A stretch of DNA of 52,384 bases from Candidatus Cloacimonadota bacterium. Its GTDB lineage: Bacteria > Cloacimonadota > Cloacimonadia > Cloacimonadales > PWNZ01. The position numbers and the translations under genes were made by a program. Below the pieces are notes generated by a model. The model saw only the letters and a list, made by a program, of their open reading frames with translations, was not told the origin of the DNA and did not search any database. The stretch is from NCBI GenBank assembly GCA_003564135.1, contig PWNZ01000006.1, forward strand, positions 1-52,384. Reading direction: 5' to 3'. Positions 1 to 9,763 of the stretch are shown piece after piece; the first letter of the stretch is position 1; every line of letters starts with the position of its first letter.

Positions 1-71
1 AGGCAACGGACGGCACGGACGTTCATGATAACAGCCCGGCGATCTGTTGTACAAACCCTGTGGAGGAAAAA

Positions 72-1031
72 ATGAACAGAAAGATAATATTAGCAGCGAT
101 GTTTATATGCATCACGGTTGTATGCAGTGCCCAATTTGCAGGAGGAGAAGGAACGAGGGAAAACCCCTGGCAGATAGAAACGGCTGAGCAATTGAACAAT
201 ATCAGGAATTATTTAGGGTTGGAACACAATAATAAATATTTTGCCCAAACTACAGACATCGATTTAGGTGTACCTCCCTGGAACGAAGGGAGCGGCTGGC
301 TTCCTATAGGTGATTTTGATAATCGCTTTTTCGGCAGCTATAATGGCAATCACCATGAGATTACCAATCTCACGATAAGAAGAGATACATCTTATATCGG
401 TCTTTTCGGTTATACTTATGCTGCTGATTTTACTTCGATTAGATTAGTGAATGTCGAGATAGATACAAACTCAAACTATGCCGGTACTTTAATGGGGCGA
501 GCCGATCATACATACATTAGTAATTGTTTCGTTGAAGGTAATGTTATTGGAAGACATTATATCGGTGGTATTACGGGAAGTTTGTCTCTTTCTACAGTTT
601 ATAGAAGCAGTTTCGACGGTTTAATTAAAGGTCTTGCGTGGATTGGTGGTGTAACAGGGCGAAGCTTTCAAAGTGAAGTAAATAGCTCATATACTATCGG
701 TTTAACCATAGGAAACAATCTTATTGGTGGAATTGCGGGTGAGCAGCGTGATAATTGTATTATCAGGGACAGTTATTCAACAATGACACTCCAAGGGAAA
801 GTAAATTGGCAAATAACCATTGGTGGTTTAGTAGGCAGAAATCGCTCATCTTCAATAGTAAGAAGCTATGCAATAGGTTCTATAAGCGCTTGTTATTCGG
901 CTAACGACTTGGGAGGTTTGATAGGAGAATATGGAGGGGGCGTGATAGAAAACAGCTACTGGAACCCTGAAACAAGCGGTTTAGATGAATCACCAAGAGG
1001 TACGCCTTTAACAACAGAGCAGATGACCTAA
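72..1031 (+). CDS. N-terminal part of interrupted GLUG-repeat secreted protein 1
   Basis: This is the first 319 codons of a giant secreted protein. ATG 72 is preferred over GTG 60 because GGAGGA lies at 62-67. The product opens with a signal peptide (hydrophobic core then CSAQFAGG) and one GLUG-type beta-helix block with repeated VGGI.G and N(S/C)Y(S/W) units. TAA at 1029-1031 stops it, but the same frame stays open and keeps matching the paralogues (WNFETVWQM, then the PGPFNLT linker) through to 4313. The intact gene would be 72-4313, about 1413 residues. The fragment would be exported but would lack the C-terminal domain. It is probably a recent pseudogene piece; readthrough or a sequencing error are alternatives. 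Confidence 0.8.
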   Translation: MNRKIILAAMFICITVVCSAQFAGGEGTRENPWQIETAEQLNNIRNYLGLEHNNKYFAQTTDIDLGVPPWNEGSGWLPIGDFDNRFFGSYNGNHHEITNLTIRRDTSYIGLFGYTYAADFTSIRLVNVEIDTNSNYAGTLMGRADHTYISNCFVEGNVIGRHYIGGITGSLSLSTVYRSSFDGLIKGLAWIGGVTGRSFQSEVNSSYTIGLTIGNNLIGGIAGEQRDNCIIRDSYSTMTLQGKVNWQITIGGLVGRNRSSSIVRSYAIGSISACYSANDLGGLIGEYGGGVIENSYWNPETSGLDESPRGTPLTTEQMT

Positions 1032-1073
1032 CCGGACTCTTATGAAGGATGGAATTTCGAAACGGTCTGGCAG

Positions 1074-4000
1074 ATGTCCGAGGACAGCTATCCCTGGCTG
1101 ATATGGCAGGAACAGCCTAACAGTCATAACATTCCGGGACCTTTCAACTTAACGACTTCCGGAAACAATGAATTAGGCATAGTTGATCTAAGTTGGGAGA
1201 TTTTGGACAGTCAGCAAAGACCTTCCCTTTTCCGGATTTATCGCAACAACCACCAAATCATTGAGGTTGATTATCCCCAAACTGAACACCGGGATACAGA
1301 AGCAGCAGCGAATTTTAATCATAGATACTATGTAACCGCAATCTTCTTGGAAGAAGATTTAGAAAAAGAGACTGCTCCCTCTAATACGGAAACAATTCTA
1401 ATAACTGCTTCTTTCCCCGGTGGCGATGGTTCTGTTGCTAATCCTTATCAAGTTAACTCCGCTGCAACGTTAAACTTGGTAAGAAACGACCTTGAAGCTC
1501 ATTATATTCAAACGGCGGATATAGATCTGGGTTTATCTCCTTGGAGTGATGATTTAGGGTGGGTGCCAATCGGTTTTAACCCTCAAAGAAATACATTTGT
1601 ACCTTTTTCAGGCAGCTATGACGGCAATGGTCATCTCATCACTAATCTCACAATCAATACAGACTACAATAATAGAGGGTTGTTCAGCAGACTGAGCCAA
1701 GCGACCGTAAAAGATTTGGGACTGCTCAATGTTGATATCAGAGGGAATGATTACATTGCCGGAGTTGCAGGACGTATATCTGATGATTCCGTCATTGAAT
1801 CTTGTTTTGTGACAGGTATTATAAGAGGAAGTAATTATGTAGCGGGAATAGTAGGTTGGATGGGTTGTAATGATAGAGGCAGTATCATCAGGAACTGTTA
1901 CTCCAACACAGCTGTGGAAACGAGAACCTCATATACTCTTCACTCTACCGGAGGTATAGTAGGTATCAGATACCGGGGAGATGTCATCGAGAACTACACT
2001 CTCGGTCCTGTTTATACCTTAGTTGAATCTGCGAATGCTAATGCACTTATAGGTGCTAACAGCACTCGTGAAGGTGAGGTAAGAGATAATTACTGGAACA
2101 TAGAAACCACCTTGCAAGAAAGAGGAGCCAGTCGTGGTGAGATGCCCGGAAGCACTACAAGAGAGATGATGCAGCAGGAGACATATACCGGTTTTGACTT
2201 TGAAGAGGTATGGAGGATTGACGAAAACAGGTCTTTACCTTATCTTAGTTGGGAGGGAGAGGAAGCAGGTGAACATAATCTGCCACCCTTGTTACCTCCT
2301 TTAAATTTAACTGCTGAGGGAGGTTTTAACTTTATCAACCTTTCATGGGATATTCCTAATCCTGAAATGGGCAATCCCGACGGATACATTATTTACCGCA
2401 ATAGAGTTAGAATAAATCAAGAGCTTGTTGCAGAGAATGACTTTAGAGATACCGATGCCACTCCCTGGATTGTTCATCGCTACCAAGTATCGGCAGTTTA
2501 CGGTAATGATGAATCCTGGCTGAGTAATGCGGTTTTTGCTTCTGCCATCTCTTTTGCCGGTGGACTAGGAACAGAAGAAGACCCATTTCTGGTAGAGAAT
2601 GCAAAGCAACTTGACGGTATCAGATATGCTCTTGATGGACATTACAGACAGATTGCCGATATCAATTTAGAGCAATACGGTAACTGGAGTCCTATCAGAG
2701 ATTCATTCAATAATCCTTTCAGCGGCAGTTTCGATGGTGACGGATTTGTAATATCCGGCTTAACTACCGATGGAGGCGGAGCCGCAGGATTGTTCAGGAA
2801 TATAGACGGGGCAACAATTACAAATGTCGGATTGGAAAATGTAAACATTACCGATGTCTCAACCGGTGGTGGTCTTGCTGTTATAGTACAGAATTCCAGA
2901 ATAACAAACAGCTATACTGAAGGTAGAGTTTTATCGAGGGGTATTAGTGAAATAGGTGGTTTTGTCGCTATAGCAGCAAACGGGGCTGTAATAGTTGATT
3001 GCTGGTCTGATATTGAAACCAGTGGTTATTCGGATGTCGGTGGTTTTGTCGGGAAAGTAACTTCCGGCAGCATGATTCAGCGATGTTTCATCAAAGGCTC
3101 CGTATCTGCGGGTACTCCCTGTTCAAGACATCTCGGTGGTTTTGTCGGGATGGTTCATGGAGGTACAATAATTGATTGCTATACCAGAGCAGCGGTTAAT
3201 GCTGAAGAGACGGTAATGGCTGTCGGTGGTTTTGTCGGTTTTATTGCAGGTGGAACCATAACCAATTGTTATGCTGCCGGCGAGATTGATTCGGGAAATC
3301 AGGCAGGTGGGTTTATAGGAGCAGGTGTAGGTACAGTAAACAACAGTTATTGGGATATGGAGGTAAGTGGTTATCAAAATTCTTTATTAGGTGAAGGGAG
3401 ATATACCCGCCAAATGGTTTATCCCTATGCTCAAGACACATACAGGAACTGGGATTTTGATGAAGTGTGGATGGGGGATGAAGGCGGTGTCGTTAACAAC
3501 GGCTACCCTGCCTTTCATTGGCAGAGTGGAGTTGTTGTACCCTATCCCAACATAGCCTCCAACCCGCAGCCGAGAAATTGGCAAGAAAATATGTCGGTAG
3601 AATTAGAACAGTTGTCATGGTCTTACATCTCTAATCCCCAATTTACAGACCCTGTCGGATTTCGAGTGTATTTCAATGATACCGGTGAATTTGATGAAGA
3701 CTCTCCTTATGTATGGGTACCTTACGAAGAAGGAGAAGAAAACTACTCGACTTCAGAAATCTTACCCCCTATTTTAGGATACGAATCCCTGTTTCATTGG
3801 AAAGTTGTCCCGACAATTAATGAGCCGGAACGTAGGGGCGAATATTATTCGCCCGCAAGAAACCGTACCGGCAAACAGTCATCTGCAATAAAAGACGGGC
3901 GAATAATATTCGCCCCTACAGTTTGGACAGTATGGTATCCAGTCCCTACACTTGGTGATGCTGAAGGTGTTCCGGTCTGGAGATTTACTACCGAAAGTGA

Positions 4001-4313
4001 GTATACAAGTGTAGAAGATGAAACAGAAATACTATTAATTACTCAGCTTGGTGGCAACTTTCCCAACCCCTTCAATCCGGAGACGACTATCAGCTTTTTC
4101 TTAGCTGAAGCGAGTGAAGTCACGCTCGAAATCTTCAATATCAGAGGGCAAAGAGTTGTGAAGCTCGTTGATGAATATAAAGAAGCAGGCATTCACCGGG
4201 TAATCTGGAACAGCAGAGACAGCAGCGGCAGAACAGTAGGCAGCGGTGTTTATCTCTATAGGATGAAAACAAGAGATTATCTAGAAACAAACAGGATGAT
4301 CCTGATAAAATGA
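1074..4313 (+). CDS. Main part of interrupted GLUG-repeat secreted protein 1 (C-terminal sorting domain)
   Basis: This continues the reading frame of the 72-1031 fragment after its stop codon. ATG 1074 is only the first in-frame ATG; I see no ribosome binding site before it, and no signal peptide follows, so independent translation is doubtful. The content is a fibronectin-like block, then two further modules that start at FPGGDGSVANPYQ and FAGGLGTEEDPF. Each module has many GLUG units (GGFVG, NSYW) and ends in a YRN/Y.V.A fibronectin-like block. A final FlgD-Ig-like domain begins FPNPFNPETTISFFLAEA and ends MILIK. The domain resembles type IX-like sorting domains, so a cell-surface or secreted fate is inferred. 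A palindromic repeat pair is embedded at 3832-3919. Confidence 0.8.
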   Translation: MSEDSYPWLIWQEQPNSHNIPGPFNLTTSGNNELGIVDLSWEILDSQQRPSLFRIYRNNHQIIEVDYPQTEHRDTEAAANFNHRYYVTAIFLEEDLEKETAPSNTETILITASFPGGDGSVANPYQVNSAATLNLVRNDLEAHYIQTADIDLGLSPWSDDLGWVPIGFNPQRNTFVPFSGSYDGNGHLITNLTINTDYNNRGLFSRLSQATVKDLGLLNVDIRGNDYIAGVAGRISDDSVIESCFVTGIIRGSNYVAGIVGWMGCNDRGSIIRNCYSNTAVETRTSYTLHSTGGIVGIRYRGDVIENYTLGPVYTLVESANANALIGANSTREGEVRDNYWNIETTLQERGASRGEMPGSTTREMMQQETYTGFDFEEVWRIDENRSLPYLSWEGEEAGEHNLPPLLPPLNLTAEGGFNFINLSWDIPNPEMGNPDGYIIYRNRVRINQELVAENDFRDTDATPWIVHRYQVSAVYGNDESWLSNAVFASAISFAGGLGTEEDPFLVENAKQLDGIRYALDGHYRQIADINLEQYGNWSPIRDSFNNPFSGSFDGDGFVISGLTTDGGGAAGLFRNIDGATITNVGLENVNITDVSTGGGLAVIVQNSRITNSYTEGRVLSRGISEIGGFVAIAANGAVIVDCWSDIETSGYSDVGGFVGKVTSGSMIQRCFIKGSVSAGTPCSRHLGGFVGMVHGGTIIDCYTRAAVNAEETVMAVGGFVGFIAGGTITNCYAAGEIDSGNQAGGFIGAGVGTVNNSYWDMEVSGYQNSLLGEGRYTRQMVYPYAQDTYRNWDFDEVWMGDEGGVVNNGYPAFHWQSGVVVPYPNIASNPQPRNWQENMSVELEQLSWSYISNPQFTDPVGFRVYFNDTGEFDEDSPYVWVPYEEGEENYSTSEILPPILGYESLFHWKVVPTINEPERRGEYYSPARNRTGKQSSAIKDGRIIFAPTVWTVWYPVPTLGDAEGVPVWRFTTESEYTSVEDETEILLITQLGGNFPNPFNPETTISFFLAEASEVTLEIFNIRGQRVVKLVDEYKEAGIHRVIWNSRDSSGRTVGSGVYLYRMKTRDYLETNRMILIK
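3832..3919. repeat. Paired palindromic repeat element inside coding sequence
   Basis: A perfect 24-bp inverted repeat has arms at 3832-3855 and 3896-3919, separated by 40 bp. Each arm is itself a near-palindrome (GGGCGAAT...ATTCGCCC), so each can form its own hairpin. This is typical of small non-autonomous REP/MITE-like elements. It lies within the adhesin frame and is translated without a stop (around GEYYSPARN and GRIIFAPT), exactly in the linker that varies among the three paralogues. Confidence 0.8.
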
Positions 4314-4351
4314 GCTAGTCAACTATTTCACTAAAATTTTAGGAGGAAGCA

Positions 4352-7300
4352 ATGAGCAGGAAGATGCTTTTAATCGCTATGATGATGGGTATCACAATTG
4401 TGTGCAGCGCCCAGTTTGCCGGCGGAAGCGGAACTGAACAGGACCCTTGGATAGTCGAGACCGCACATCACTTGAATAATTTGCGTAACTATTTAGGAGA
4501 AGAACACGGTGATAAACACTTTTTACAAAGAGCTGATATCGATTTAGGAGTGCCTCCCTGGAATCAGGGAGACGGTTGGCGGCCAATAGGGTGGCATGTT
4601 GAGCCATTCATGGGTAATTATGACGGGAATAATCATAAAATAATGAATATGACTACTGACAGGTTGTTTTATGGCTTTCATATCGGTCTGTTTGGAGAAA
4701 CGGAAAACGCTATATTAAGACGCATTCGTCTGGTTGATGTCTCTGTAAAGTGTGGTGTACAGTCCGGTGGATTAGTCGGTTGGGCCGAAACTACGACGAT
4801 TGTCGATTGTTCGGTAACCGGTATGATTTATGGCACGGAAGGTATAGGTGGTTTGGCAGGAGTTATTAATAACAACAGCAGTGTTACGGGCAGCTATACA
4901 GCGGGTTCCTTAATTATTAGATTTGGGCAGGAACTCTGTTATGCCGGCGGTATCACCGGTGCTTTGCAGAATAGCTCGCTGACAGACAGTTATTCTTCAA
5001 TGTCGGTATTAGCTACTAGAGATTTAGTCGGCGGTTTGGTAGGTCTTAATCACCACAGCAACATATCCGATTGTTATTCCACCGGACCGGTTGACGTTCA
5101 GGCTGAAGGCGGATCAGTTGGGGGTTTGATCGGCGGTGCTAACGGCGGTAACGTAACTAATAGTTTTTGGAATACTCAAACATCCGGCCGAAACCAATCA
5201 GCCGGCGGTGAAGGGCTGTCTACAGAACAGATGGTGACTAGAGCAAACTATGTGAATAATAACTGGGACTTCGATGATGTATGGAGAATAGAAGATGGTT
5301 TCACCTACCCTTATCAAGCTTATCAAGAAACGTATTCCGGTTATAATATTCCGGGACCTTTCAGTCTTACAGTTACAGCGAACCATGTTGCTCAGTCAAT
5401 AACGTTGAATTGGTCTGTTTCCGGAACTCCCGATTATTATAACATCTATCGCAATGAAAGAATAATAGATACTGTTAATCATCCTGTACTTCAGTATAGA
5501 GACAATAACCCTCAGCCTTTGATTGATTATGAATATTATGTCTCTGCTATTTATATAGAAGAAGACGATGTTCAGATGGAGACAGGGATATCAAACATCC
5601 AAACGGCTCGTCTTAATGCCGATTTTACTCAAGGTGACGGTAGTGCTGATAATCCTTATCAAGTTAATTCTCCGGCCACACTTTCGTTGGTAAGAGAGCA
5701 TCTCGATTCACACTTCATTCAAACAGCAGATATTGATCTGGGTGTTCCTCCCTGGAATGAAGGGCAAGGCTGGATAGCGATAGGCCATATAGGTAACCAG
5801 CCTTTCACCGGACATTATAACGGAAATGGATATAACATATCCGGCCTGACTATTAATAGGACAGGAATGTTTGCTGCTTTGTTTGGAAATACTCAAGATG
5901 CGGTGATTAGAAATGTCGGGTTACAGGATGTTAATATAACAGGTTTCTATTATGTTGGCGGCATAGTCTCAAGAGCCTTAAGTAATACCAAGATTCAGGG
6001 CTGTTACGTATCAGGTGTTATTAGAGGAAATAGTACGATAGGAAGTATAGTAAGCCTCTTGCAAGGGGAAAATCCTTACAGTGAGGTGTTGGACTGCTAT
6101 TCTACGGCTGTGATTATTAATACTAATCCTAACGGAGATCGCAATACCGGTGGTATTATCGGCTTCAAAAGGGATGGTAATGTGATGAAAAACTATTTTT
6201 CAGGAGCAATTTATTTCGACAATATTGGGTATGAATCCGGTGCTGTTATCGGTCATAGTTTTCAAAACAGAGGTACTGTTGCTCATAACTATTGGAACAG
6301 CGAGACAACATTTTGCTCCCACGGCGGCCCTGAAGTCGGTGAGGGTAATACAACAGAGCAAATGATGCAGTCGCAAACCTATACCGGCTTTAACTTCAAC
6401 ACTGTCTGGAACATTGAAAACGGTGCATCTTATCCTTTCCTGAGATGGGAAGCAGAACAGGCTCAGGAACATAACCGTCCTGCTCTGATGCCGCCTGTTA
6501 ATCTCAGAGGTACGGGTGGTGCTGACACAGTCAGTCTGTTCTGGGACGATCCTCCGCCTGAATTCGGTATCCCCGATGGATATAATGTTTATCGTAATGA
6601 TGTCAGAGTTAATCAAGAGGTTATTACCGAACGAGAATATGAAGACAGGGAACTGCAGCCTTTTATTGAGTACCACTATCAGGTATCGGCAATTTATGAA
6701 GGGAGAGAATCGCTTTTAACCAGAAAGATTGGCGTCTCTACCTCTCTTTTTGCCGGGGGTGACGGAACCACAGAAAACCCCTTTTTAATAGAAACCGCAG
6801 AACAGTTTAACGGTACAAGACTGTTTCCTGATTCGCACTTCAGACAAATAGACGATATCGATTTAGGCATTCCCCCCTGGAATGAAGGTGAGGGGTGGGA
6901 GCCTATACCAAGTTTCTCGGGTTCATTTAATGGTAACGGTTTCCAAATATCAGGCTTGACGATTACTTCAGAAGGCGATACAGGCCTAATAATGGAATTA
7001 AACGGTAGTATAAAAAACTTAGTATTGACAGATGTTAACATTGAAGGTGGTATGAATGTAGCTGGTATTACTAATTTTATGACCGGTGGTAGTATTAGCA
7101 ACAGTATCTTGACAGGAAAAATTAGCGGAATGGAGAATGTTGGAGGGTTTGTGTCCAGATTTAGGGGAGGAACGATTGAGAACTCAATTAACGCCGCTCA
7201 TATCACAGCAGGAGATTTCTATGTATCTTATATAGGTGGTTTTGCAGCAAATGTGGAGTTTCCTAGAGATGAACCGTTTATAACAAACTCTTATAATATA

Positions 7301-9595
7301 GGTAAACTGACTGGAACGGGTAATTATAGTCACATAGGCGCTATAATAGGCAGAGGGGCACAGGCAAATGTCACTGATTGTTATTGGAATTCAGAGACAA
7401 CCGGTATTGATAACTCTCAAACAGGGATACCCAAAACATCATTGGAGATGACTCAGCAAGAGACTTTTGAAGGCTGGGATTTCAATGAAGTGTGGAGTAT
7501 AGGTTATCAAAATGCCGAAACATATCCCTGGCTACGGATTCATAGTGAACCGCTGCTAGAACAGTATTATCTGCAAACTCAACTTCAGGCTTGGCTCACT
7601 GCTACCGGTAATGTCAATCTGACTTGGTCATCACCGGACAACTTTGAAATCGACGAATATCGTATTTACCGTGATAACGAACATATTAGATCAGTGTCCT
7701 CAAATGTGAATACTTATCAGGACGATGATACAGTGGCCGGTACTGCTTTCAGCTATAAAGTGATGCCGACAGTATCAGGGCATGAGTTTAACCCGTCCAA
7801 CACTGTGCTCATAGCACCTGTTCCGGAAGGGTTTGTCGGCGGTAAAGGAACTGTTTCCGACCCTTACAAAGTGGCTTTGGCAAATCAACTACGTTCTGTA
7901 GGATACAACCCTTCTAGGCATTATATACTCATCCAGGACATTAACATTCCCCAACACTTTATATGGATACCAATAGGGGATAGCGAGGCTCCTTTCACAG
8001 GCTCATTTGACGGGAAAGGGCATGTTATCGACAATTTAGTAATCAACCGGCCTAATCAGGACTTTGTCGGTATGTTTGGAGCGGTTGAGGATGGAGCAAT
8101 TATAAGAAACATTACACTGACAAATCTGTCGATAACAGCCAATAGAGGCGCCGGCGGTATAGCTGCCGTATTATCGGAAAACAGTTTGCTGGTGAATTGC
8201 CATGTTACGGGAGAAATAACCTGTACAGGCACAGTCCCAAACGATTATGCCGGCGGTTTAGTTGGTTACAATGACCTGTCCAATATCCATAACTCCTCTT
8301 TCCGGGGCAAGGTTACGGCTAATAATAATTATGTGGGTGGACTTGCCGGTTATAATTTTAACGGGTCAATATATAACAGTTATTCTATAAGTGACGTTTC
8401 GGGAAGGAGCTATATTGGTGGATTTATCGGCTATAACAGAGGCAGCATCAAAAATAGCTTCAGCAGAGGCACTGTTTCAGGCGATTCGGATTATATTGGC
8501 GGGTTTATAGGAAACAATGCGGGCGCCTCGATTGAAGATAGTTATTCGGCTGTAGAGATAGATGTCAGTTATGTCGCCCCTACAGTTGGCGGTTTTATAG
8601 GCAGTATGACTTCAGGTGAAATAGACGACAGTTATTGGGATACAGAGTTAGCCGGGATATTAGCGTCCGCCGGCGGTATCGGGAGAACCACTGAGCAGAT
8701 GACCTATCCTTATGATGGAGATACTTATGCAGGATGGGATTTTGAGGATTTCTGGGTGGTAGATGTGACCGGCGAGGATAATGACGGATATCCGTTTCTT
8801 CTGCAAAGGACCGTGCCTTATCCCAATATAGCTGTCAATCCTAATCCCGAAGACGGAGAAACCTTCGTTTCGCTCGATTTGGAACGGCTCTCCTGGGAGT
8901 ATATTTCTACGCAGCACTATACTGATCCGGCCGGATTCAGGGTCTACCTCAACCAAACAGGTGATTTTCACGATAATCATGACTATATCTGGATAGATTA
9001 TGATACCGGACAGACTGTTTACTATTGTTATGATATACTCCCCGAAAAACTCGAAGAACAGAGTACGTATTACTGGAGAGTTGTGCCCACCGCTGGGGAA
9101 CACGATGAACGGGCAGCAGAGGGCAGAGGGCAAAGAGCGGAGAGCTTAGAGCAGAAAGCTTGGGGCGGAGACCAAGACGTTAAAACGCCTCCTCTCCGAA
9201 ACATCGAAACTCTACAACGACACAACCCGTTAGTTCGTGGTGATGCGGGAAATGTTCCTATATGGAGTTTCTCTACATTTGATCCTTCCTCAGCAGATGA
9301 TGATATTGTTATGCCTCTCATAACTAAACTGCATGCAAACTATCCCAACCCTTTCAATCCGGAGACTACTATCAGCTTTTCCTTAGCTGAAGCGAGTGAA
9401 GTCACAATAGAAATTTTCAACATCAGAGGTCAAAGAGTTGTGAAACTTTTTGATGAGTATAAAGAAGCAGGGATTCACCGGGTAATATGGAACAGCAGAG
9501 ACAGCAGCGGCAGAACAGTAGGCAGCGGTGTTTATTTCTACAGAATGAAAACAAAAGACTACCTAGAAACCGAGAGGATGATCCTGATAAAATAG
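4352..9595 (+). CDS. GLUG-repeat secreted protein 2 (four modules, C-terminal sorting domain)
   Basis: A giant secreted protein of 1747 residues. AGGAGGA at 4341-4347 supports ATG 4352. A signal peptide (MSRKMLLIAMMMGITIVCSA) is followed by four modules starting near residues 22, 423, 798 and 1159. Each module opens with a GG.GT...P motif and a DIDLG.PPWN strand, carries GLUG units (GGLVG, GGFIG, NSYS) and ends in a fibronectin-like block with a YRN motif. A low-complexity linker covers about residues 1585-1630 (AEGRGQRAESLEQ). A FlgD-Ig-like domain occupies about 1660-1747. The likely role is surface adhesion or polymer binding, inferred only from architecture. It lies 38 bp after paralogue 1 and shares almost identical DNA with it over the last 250 bp. 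Confidence 0.85.
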   Translation: MSRKMLLIAMMMGITIVCSAQFAGGSGTEQDPWIVETAHHLNNLRNYLGEEHGDKHFLQRADIDLGVPPWNQGDGWRPIGWHVEPFMGNYDGNNHKIMNMTTDRLFYGFHIGLFGETENAILRRIRLVDVSVKCGVQSGGLVGWAETTTIVDCSVTGMIYGTEGIGGLAGVINNNSSVTGSYTAGSLIIRFGQELCYAGGITGALQNSSLTDSYSSMSVLATRDLVGGLVGLNHHSNISDCYSTGPVDVQAEGGSVGGLIGGANGGNVTNSFWNTQTSGRNQSAGGEGLSTEQMVTRANYVNNNWDFDDVWRIEDGFTYPYQAYQETYSGYNIPGPFSLTVTANHVAQSITLNWSVSGTPDYYNIYRNERIIDTVNHPVLQYRDNNPQPLIDYEYYVSAIYIEEDDVQMETGISNIQTARLNADFTQGDGSADNPYQVNSPATLSLVREHLDSHFIQTADIDLGVPPWNEGQGWIAIGHIGNQPFTGHYNGNGYNISGLTINRTGMFAALFGNTQDAVIRNVGLQDVNITGFYYVGGIVSRALSNTKIQGCYVSGVIRGNSTIGSIVSLLQGENPYSEVLDCYSTAVIINTNPNGDRNTGGIIGFKRDGNVMKNYFSGAIYFDNIGYESGAVIGHSFQNRGTVAHNYWNSETTFCSHGGPEVGEGNTTEQMMQSQTYTGFNFNTVWNIENGASYPFLRWEAEQAQEHNRPALMPPVNLRGTGGADTVSLFWDDPPPEFGIPDGYNVYRNDVRVNQEVITEREYEDRELQPFIEYHYQVSAIYEGRESLLTRKIGVSTSLFAGGDGTTENPFLIETAEQFNGTRLFPDSHFRQIDDIDLGIPPWNEGEGWEPIPSFSGSFNGNGFQISGLTITSEGDTGLIMELNGSIKNLVLTDVNIEGGMNVAGITNFMTGGSISNSILTGKISGMENVGGFVSRFRGGTIENSINAAHITAGDFYVSYIGGFAANVEFPRDEPFITNSYNIGKLTGTGNYSHIGAIIGRGAQANVTDCYWNSETTGIDNSQTGIPKTSLEMTQQETFEGWDFNEVWSIGYQNAETYPWLRIHSEPLLEQYYLQTQLQAWLTATGNVNLTWSSPDNFEIDEYRIYRDNEHIRSVSSNVNTYQDDDTVAGTAFSYKVMPTVSGHEFNPSNTVLIAPVPEGFVGGKGTVSDPYKVALANQLRSVGYNPSRHYILIQDINIPQHFIWIPIGDSEAPFTGSFDGKGHVIDNLVINRPNQDFVGMFGAVEDGAIIRNITLTNLSITANRGAGGIAAVLSENSLLVNCHVTGEITCTGTVPNDYAGGLVGYNDLSNIHNSSFRGKVTANNNYVGGLAGYNFNGSIYNSYSISDVSGRSYIGGFIGYNRGSIKNSFSRGTVSGDSDYIGGFIGNNAGASIEDSYSAVEIDVSYVAPTVGGFIGSMTSGEIDDSYWDTELAGILASAGGIGRTTEQMTYPYDGDTYAGWDFEDFWVVDVTGEDNDGYPFLLQRTVPYPNIAVNPNPEDGETFVSLDLERLSWEYISTQHYTDPAGFRVYLNQTGDFHDNHDYIWIDYDTGQTVYYCYDILPEKLEEQSTYYWRVVPTAGEHDERAAEGRGQRAESLEQKAWGGDQDVKTPPLRNIETLQRHNPLVRGDAGNVPIWSFSTFDPSSADDDIVMPLITKLHANYPNPFNPETTISFSLAEASEVTIEIFNIRGQRVVKLFDEYKEAGIHRVIWNSRDSSGRTVGSGVYFYRMKTKDYLETERMILIK

Positions 9596-9763
9596 GATGA
9601 AGCTTCTATGAATAAAGTGGCTCTCGCAGATAGCGCCGATAAAAGCGGCCTGAAACAACGTTTTTATCATCTTCTCGGTTATCATTGCCATTGGTCATGA
9701 GTGTTTCTTATGTCTCAATGCACCAAACATAAAAGAATCAATAAATAATAGTTGAGGTTAAAA

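Noticed and set aside
6200-6676. 158-residue minus-strand frame inside adhesin 2
   Set aside because: It is antisense to a strong coding frame and is explained as a shadow of the repeat-rich gene, as are the other minus-strand frames in this array.
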